DNA of 64,000 nt from an uncultured beta proteobacterium (GTDB taxonomy: Bacteria > Pseudomonadota > Gammaproteobacteria > Burkholderiales > Burkholderiaceae_C), in contig CAJCCO010000141.1 of assembly GCA_903960915.1 (NCBI GenBank), forward strand, positions 1-64,000, written 5' to 3'. The notes below the pieces were generated by a model, which worked only from the letters and a program-made list of their open reading frames with translations, ran no database searches and was not told where the DNA came from. The translations under genes and the position numbers were made by a program. Of this stretch, positions 60,247 to 64,000 are shown piece after piece (position 1 is the stretch's first letter; every line of letters starts with the position of its first letter).

Positions 60247-60783
60247 ATGCAAGACAACAAACGCGACACCACTGCAACAAAAACCACGGGCACTAACACC
60301 GGCAGCATGGCTTCGCACGGTGATTCATTTCCTTCCCTCTGGGCCAGGCGCATGGGCTTTGGCGGCTTAATTCCGTTTGTCTTGCTGGCCTTGGCCGTCT
60401 GGCTGGCTGACCCGGCTTACCGTGCTTTTGCCGGTCTGGCCCTGCTCGGTTACGGCGCCGTGATTGCCAGTTTTCTGGGCGCCATTCACTGGGGGTTGGT
60501 GATGCGTCATACCTCGATTAATTCGCTTAACTCGCTGGATTCGCCAGCCCCGCTGGCCGTGCTGGCATGGGGCGTGAGCCCGAGTCTGGTGGCGTGGGTG
60601 GCGCTCATGCTGGGTGCGGAGCCCGGACTCTGGGTGGTGGCCGGCCTGCTGTGGGCGTGCTATGCGGTCGACCGCGTGCTTTACCCACTTTTTCAAGTGC
60701 AAGGATGGCTGCCCATGCGCCGGACCTTGACCGTGGTGGCCAGCGCCAGTTGCCTGCTGGGTGCGATGGGGCTGATGCGCTGA
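60247..60783 (+). CDS. DUF3429 family membrane protein
   Basis: This 178-residue protein has a polar N-terminal region of about 30 residues (rich in Thr, Lys and Asp) and then four to five hydrophobic helices, including FGGLIPFVLLALAVWL and LGYGAVIASFLGAIHWGLVM. The HWG motif after a helix is typical of DUF3429. Function unknown. The ATG at 60247 is used; a later in-frame ATG at 60307 would remove most of the polar tail. It stands alone after the hydrolase gene. Confidence 0.8.
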   Translation: MQDNKRDTTATKTTGTNTGSMASHGDSFPSLWARRMGFGGLIPFVLLALAVWLADPAYRAFAGLALLGYGAVIASFLGAIHWGLVMRHTSINSLNSLDSPAPLAVLAWGVSPSLVAWVALMLGAEPGLWVVAGLLWACYAVDRVLYPLFQVQGWLPMRRTLTVVASASCLLGAMGLMR

Positions 60784-61023
60784 GGGGTTCTTTGGGCTGT
60801 GTGTGATGGCATGAAGTCACTCATGTTGAGCCCGCGTCCGGTTGAATCCGCCACCCTTAGCGGTCCTTCGTCCTAATTGTGAAGTGATCAGTTTTCGCGA
60901 AAGCGGTCTTTGCGATGAATTGTAAAACCTGACACATTTCTACAAAGCAGTCACTCGCCTTGCTTGTTGCAAAACGTCATTTCCAGTTGTACACGCCGAT
61001 CAAAGTGAATTCTTCAGGGCCCA

Positions 61024-62073
61024 CTACGCCAATCCATACCAAACTCCCCGCCCCGCTCCATGGCGTTTGAGATGGCCCGCGTCAAGCAGCTTTTGAAAAT
61101 GTAGTTTTGCTGTGTTGCGGTTCGCGCCTGTTAATTCCACGGCTGACTTGAGTGTGAGACGCCCTCGTTCGCGGATCAGTTCAAGTATTCTGAGAGACAA
61201 TTCAGGCAGAGCGGCCAAGACGATTTTTTCGTTCTCGACCTTTTTCTCCAATCGCTTGACCTGTGCATGAAGAGAGCGCAGGAAGAACAAAAGCCAAGGC
61301 TCCCAATCTTGTTGTTCAGTGTGAATAGTGATTTGCGTTTGACGAAGGGCGATGTAATAGCCGCCCTTGTTTTGCTCAATCACCGATTCAAGCGAACTGT
61401 ATGGGACATAGGCATAGCCTGCCTGCAAAAGTAGCAAAGTGGTGAGAACCCGAGAAAGCCGGCCGTTCCCGTCCTCAAAAGGGTGAATGGCAAGGAATGT
61501 CACGATGAACACCGCTATGGCCAACAGTGGGTGCAAGGTTCGACTTTCCTGCTCCATTCGAAACCATGCCACTAGGTCGGCCATCAGGCGCGGCGTATCA
61601 AATGGGGAGGCAGTTTCAAAAACAATACCGATAATTTCCCCATTGGTATCACGGGCAACGACCTTGTTTTCGTGGGTCTTGTACTTGCCGCGATGCCCCT
61701 CGTCTTTATCTACGTAGGTAAGCAAATCTCGGTGAAGCTGCTGGATATGGTTTTCATTGAAAGGGATGTACTCCCATGAGGTGAACACAAGCGCCATCAC
61801 TTTTGCGTAGCCCGCGACCTCTTGCTCGTCGCGGGATTCAAACGAAGTGCTGGATAAGCCGGCCATGAGTTTTTCAACCTCACGGTCTGACAGCTTGCTG
61901 CCTTCTATACGTGTTGATGAACCAATGCTTTCTATGGTGGCCACGTGCTTGAGTGCGTCCAATCGTTCAGGCGAAATGGTTCCATAGGCACGCCACGCCC
62001 CTTTGAACTCGTTGATGGTCGAGATGAGAGAAAGGATTTCTGACGAAATGCGCGGCGGCTGAAATTCAAACAT
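61024..62073 (-). CDS. Fic-family AMP-transferase-like protein with winged-helix tail
   Basis: This 349-residue protein has a complete Fic motif HPFEDGNGRLSR (residues 197-208), including the catalytic His and the Arg that binds phosphates. An upstream SSTRIEG (52-58) fits the autoinhibitory (S/T)xxxE(G/N) motif, making it a class II, self-inhibited enzyme. The C-terminal ~70 residues look like a winged helix (LELIRERGRLTLKSAVELTG), so it may bind DNA. Such proteins AMPylate targets or themselves and some regulate their own genes. Its codons are richer in A and T than its neighbours, hinting at separate acquisition. Promoter repeats lie immediately upstream. Confidence 0.92.
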   Translation of the reverse strand: MFEFQPPRISSEILSLISTINEFKGAWRAYGTISPERLDALKHVATIESIGSSTRIEGSKLSDREVEKLMAGLSSTSFESRDEQEVAGYAKVMALVFTSWEYIPFNENHIQQLHRDLLTYVDKDEGHRGKYKTHENKVVARDTNGEIIGIVFETASPFDTPRLMADLVAWFRMEQESRTLHPLLAIAVFIVTFLAIHPFEDGNGRLSRVLTTLLLLQAGYAYVPYSSLESVIEQNKGGYYIALRQTQITIHTEQQDWEPWLLFFLRSLHAQVKRLEKKVENEKIVLAALPELSLRILELIRERGRLTLKSAVELTGANRNTAKLHFQKLLDAGHLKRHGAGRGVWYGLA

Positions 62074-62135
62074 ATCCGCTAATATATCCGTTTATGTCCG
62101 ATCTTGACATCCATTTCCATATCCATTTATATCTG
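62072..62135. promoter_or_regulatory. Tandem ATATCCG-type repeats at the fic promoter
   Basis: Six degenerate copies of a 7-mer follow one another: ATATCCG at 62072 and 62084, ATGTCCG at 62094, ACATCCA at 62107, ATATCCA at 62119 and ATATCTG at 62129, spaced 10-13 bases apart, about one helical turn. The array begins at the fic start codon and spans its probable promoter. It looks like an operator for several protein copies, perhaps the Fic protein's own winged helix. Confidence 0.6.
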
Positions 62136-62420
62136 ATTCATGTCAAATTTGGTCAACACCGAAGGTTTTCAGTATTCGGCAAGCGCCATTAGGAGAACAT
62201 CGGGTTGACTCATCCAAACCAGACACTGCTCCACGCGCATGCCACATTTGCACGGCACGGCCCTACACAAGCTGTTGCTCAAGGATGTTTGAAGCTGTTT
62301 TTAAGGTCGTTTTTTGCCCGATCAAAGGTTTGTTGATTCAAGGTAAAAATGCGGCTTCAAACCAAACCTGCGCGTGGCTCACTCAACGCCGCGCTGCGGA
62401 CCCCGAGCACAACCTTAGCC
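62136..62420. other. Intergenic stretch without recognised gene
   Basis: This 285-base interval between the fic repeat array and the small DUF2805-like gene is locally AT-rich with short low-complexity runs. I see no convincing ORF, RNA gene or terminator. It presumably contains the promoter of the DUF2805-photolyase pair. Confidence 0.5.
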
Positions 62421-62693
62421 ATGACCCTCACCCCTCATACACTACCGGCGCCACTCAGCGAAGCCGACCTGTCGCGCATCGTGGAGATGGCGTGGGAAGA
62501 CCGCACCACGTTCGAGGCGATTGAGGCGCAGTTTGGCTTGAATGAATCGGCGGTGGTGGCTTTGATGCGGCGCCACATGAAGCCTTCTTCTTTTCGGATG
62601 TGGCGCAAGCGCATGGCCGGGCGCGAGACCAAGCATGCGGCGCTGCGTGGCGTGCAGGTACAGCGCCACCGTGCCAAACATACGCGGCAATAA
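62421..62693 (+). CDS. DUF2805/TIGR03643-like small protein
   Basis: The 90-residue protein reads SEADLSRIVEMAWEDRTTFE, LNESAVVALMRRHMKPSSFR and MWRKRMAGRETKHAALRG. This matches a short conserved family of unknown function with a helix-turn-helix-like pattern (ESAVVALMRRHM). The start at 62421 gives the normal family length plus a short leader; a 24-residue longer form is open. It precedes the photolyase gene by eight bases on the same strand, suggesting joint expression. A DNA-binding role is only a guess. Confidence 0.8.
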   Translation: MTLTPHTLPAPLSEADLSRIVEMAWEDRTTFEAIEAQFGLNESAVVALMRRHMKPSSFRMWRKRMAGRETKHAALRGVQVQRHRAKHTRQ

Positions 62694-62701
62694 CGGGCGC
62701 G

Positions 62702-64000
62702 ATGGTGATGGCAATGGCAATGGCAATGGCAATGGCAATGCCCAAGCAGCGTGCGCTGGTCTGGTTCAAACGTGATCTGCGTATTCACGACCATGCGGCC
62801 TTGGTGGCGGCGCAGTCGCACGCCGATGCGCTGGCCCTCTTCGTCATCGAGCCCGAATGGCTGCAAAGCACCGAATGCGATGCCAGCCATGTGGACTTTG
62901 CGTTGGGCTGCCTGGCGGAGCTACAGTTAGCCTTGCAGGCGCTCGGCTTGCCTTTGCTGGTGCGCGTGGGCTCTGCGGTGACGGTGTTGGCGCAGCTGCA
63001 CCACGAGGTGGGCTTTAGCCACCTGCTGAGCCACGAAGAGACCGGACCAGGTTGGTCATACACGCGCGATCAACAGATAGCCGCTTGGTGCCAGAGCACG
63101 CAGGTCACCTGGCAAGAATTTACCCAGACCGGTGTGGTGCGCCGCTTGCGCAGCCGCGCAGGGTGGGCCGCGCGCTGGCAAGCCCGCATGAGCGCACCTT
63201 TGCATTTGCTGCAGGGTGGATTCTCCGCAGCGCTGCCGCCAGACACCACCGAGCTGCCCACACTGGCCAGCTTGGGGCTGGCCCCCCACGGTAAAACCTT
63301 GCAGGCTGCCGGAGAAAAAGCGGCACGGCAGACCTTGAAAAGTTTTTTACAGGTGCGCGGCTTCGACTACCGCAAAGCCCTCTCCAGCCCCTTGAGCGCC
63401 GAAACAGGCTGCAGCCGCCTGAGCCCACACCTGGCGTTTGGCACCCTGTCCATGCGCACCGTGCACCAGGCCACCGAGGTGGCAATTGGCAGCACCCCTG
63501 AACGCACGATGGCGCATGCCCTGCGCGGCTTTTCTGGGCGGCTTCGCTGGCACTGCCACTTCATGCAAAAGCTGGAGGACGAACCGGCGATTGAGTTCCA
63601 CAACTTTGCCCGCGTGTTTGACGGCTTGCGCGAGGAACGACCAACCGATTTCAACCAAGCCCACTTTGCCGCCTGGTGCGAAGGCCGCACCGGCTACCCC
63701 ATGGTGGACGCCTGCATGCGCTCGCTCATTCGCACCGGCTGGCTCAATTTCCGCATGCGCGCCATGCTGGTCAGTTTTGCCAGCTACCACCTGTGGCTGC
63801 ACTGGCGGCCCACCGGCCTGTTTCTGGCGCGGCAGTTTCTGGACTACGAACCCGGCATTCACTGGAGCCAAATGCAGATGCAAAGCGGCACCACCGGCAT
63901 CAACACGCTGCGCATGTACTCGCCCACCAAACAAGCCAAAGACCAAGACCCCGAAGGCCTGTTCATTCGCCGCTGGGTGCCCGAGCTGGCGCGCGTGCCG
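62702..64000 (+). CDS. Photolyase/cryptochrome-family flavoprotein (3' truncated by window)
   Basis: The frame runs off the window end after about 433 residues. An N-terminal photolyase alpha/beta domain begins ALVWFKRDLRIHDHAAL. The FAD-binding helical domain includes SRLSPHLAFGTLSMRTVHQA, RLRWHCHFMQKLED and RTGYPMVDACMRSLIRTGWL. The stretch MQSGTTGINTLRMYSP replaces the usual active-site Gly-rich/Asn segment of CPD photolyases, so it is a divergent member; repair versus signalling cannot be decided. The start is ambiguous because seven in-frame ATGs lie within 62702-62740. Confidence 0.88.
   Translation, partial: MVMAMAMAMAMAMPKQRALVWFKRDLRIHDHAALVAAQSHADALALFVIEPEWLQSTECDASHVDFALGCLAELQLALQALGLPLLVRVGSAVTVLAQLHHEVGFSHLLSHEETGPGWSYTRDQQIAAWCQSTQVTWQEFTQTGVVRRLRSRAGWAARWQARMSAPLHLLQGGFSAALPPDTTELPTLASLGLAPHGKTLQAAGEKAARQTLKSFLQVRGFDYRKALSSPLSAETGCSRLSPHLAFGTLSMRTVHQATEVAIGSTPERTMAHALRGFSGRLRWHCHFMQKLEDEPAIEFHNFARVFDGLREERPTDFNQAHFAAWCEGRTGYPMVDACMRSLIRTGWLNFRMRAMLVSFASYHLWLHWRPTGLFLARQFLDYEPGIHWSQMQMQSGTTGINTLRMYSPTKQAKDQDPEGLFIRRWVPELARVP
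62708..62737 (+). repeat. (ATGGCA)5 hexanucleotide repeat at the photolyase start
   Basis: Five tandem ATGGCA units encode Met-Ala repeats at the N terminus of the photolyase-like protein, each offering an in-frame ATG. Unit gain or loss would keep the reading frame but change the distance from any upstream ribosome site. Confidence 0.9.

Overview
The window is GC-rich, densely coded DNA with short gaps, many ATGA/TGATG stop-start overlaps and few RNA features. Gene content (CobST-type aerobic cobaltochelatase subunits, Bug/TTT solute-binding proteins, DUF808, many LysR/IclR regulators, peptide-type ABC operons) suggests a betaproteobacterium of the Burkholderiales, probably Comamonadaceae-like. 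That placement is from gene style, not from a search. No rRNA, tRNA, CRISPR array, integrase or transposase was seen.

The dominant theme is C2-sulfonate catabolism, in three blocks. Block 1 (3.3-12.2 kb, mostly minus): divergent IclR regulator / xsc (sulfoacetaldehyde acetyltransferase) - pta (phosphate acetyltransferase) - soeABC (membrane-bound molybdenum sulfite dehydrogenase) - thioredoxin-like protein. Block 2 (33.8-41.2 kb): IclR regulator - TTT binding protein - sauS (CoA-acylating sulfoacetaldehyde dehydrogenase) - sauT (sulfoacetate-CoA ligase) - TauE/SafE-family sulfite exporter candidate, convergent with a SulP anion permease. Block 3 (41.4-50.7 kb): two tauA paralogues, tauB, tauC, an in-operon ureohydrolase, a TPR protein, the MocR-type regulator tauR and divergent tauXY (taurine dehydrogenase). 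Together they predict: taurine (perhaps also from a guanidino precursor) -> sulfoacetaldehyde by TauXY; sulfoacetate -> sulfoacetyl-CoA -> sulfoacetaldehyde by SauT/SauS; sulfoacetaldehyde -> acetyl phosphate + sulfite by Xsc; acetyl-CoA by Pta; sulfite oxidised by SoeABC or exported.

About 21 kb of other genes separates blocks 1 and 2. These are cobS-cobT; a 3.6-kb cassette (3-hydroxyisobutyrate-dehydrogenase-like protein, orphan ABC binding protein, LysR regulator) flanked by two ~97% identical 233-bp copies of the cobT 3' end; and an eight-gene minus-strand operon with a peptide-type ABC transporter, a two-domain ATPase, an Ldh2-type dehydrogenase, an MttB-family methyltransferase, a ketopantoate-reductase-like protein and an FAH-family protein. 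Its substrate is unknown; a quaternary amine is one guess. Then follow a peptidase-E-like protein, AraC and SDR genes, a LysR gene and DUF808.

The left edge holds a truncated dimethylglycine/sarcosine-dehydrogenase-like flavoprotein and an XRE-cupin regulator. The right part (50.8-60 kb) is a complete peptide-type ABC operon feeding an amidohydrolase, a CobW-type GTPase and an alpha/beta hydrolase. It is followed by DUF3429, a Fic protein with a repeat array in its promoter region, a small DUF2805-like protein and a photolyase/cryptochrome cut by the window end.

Regulatory signals read directly: a near-consensus promoter and two palindromes between xsc and its IclR gene; GTTCTA operator-like repeats before the sau-block IclR gene; CTGGCNCT direct repeats with 22-bp periodicity before both tauA genes, with related elements between tauR and tauX; and two strong intrinsic terminators after the tauA genes.
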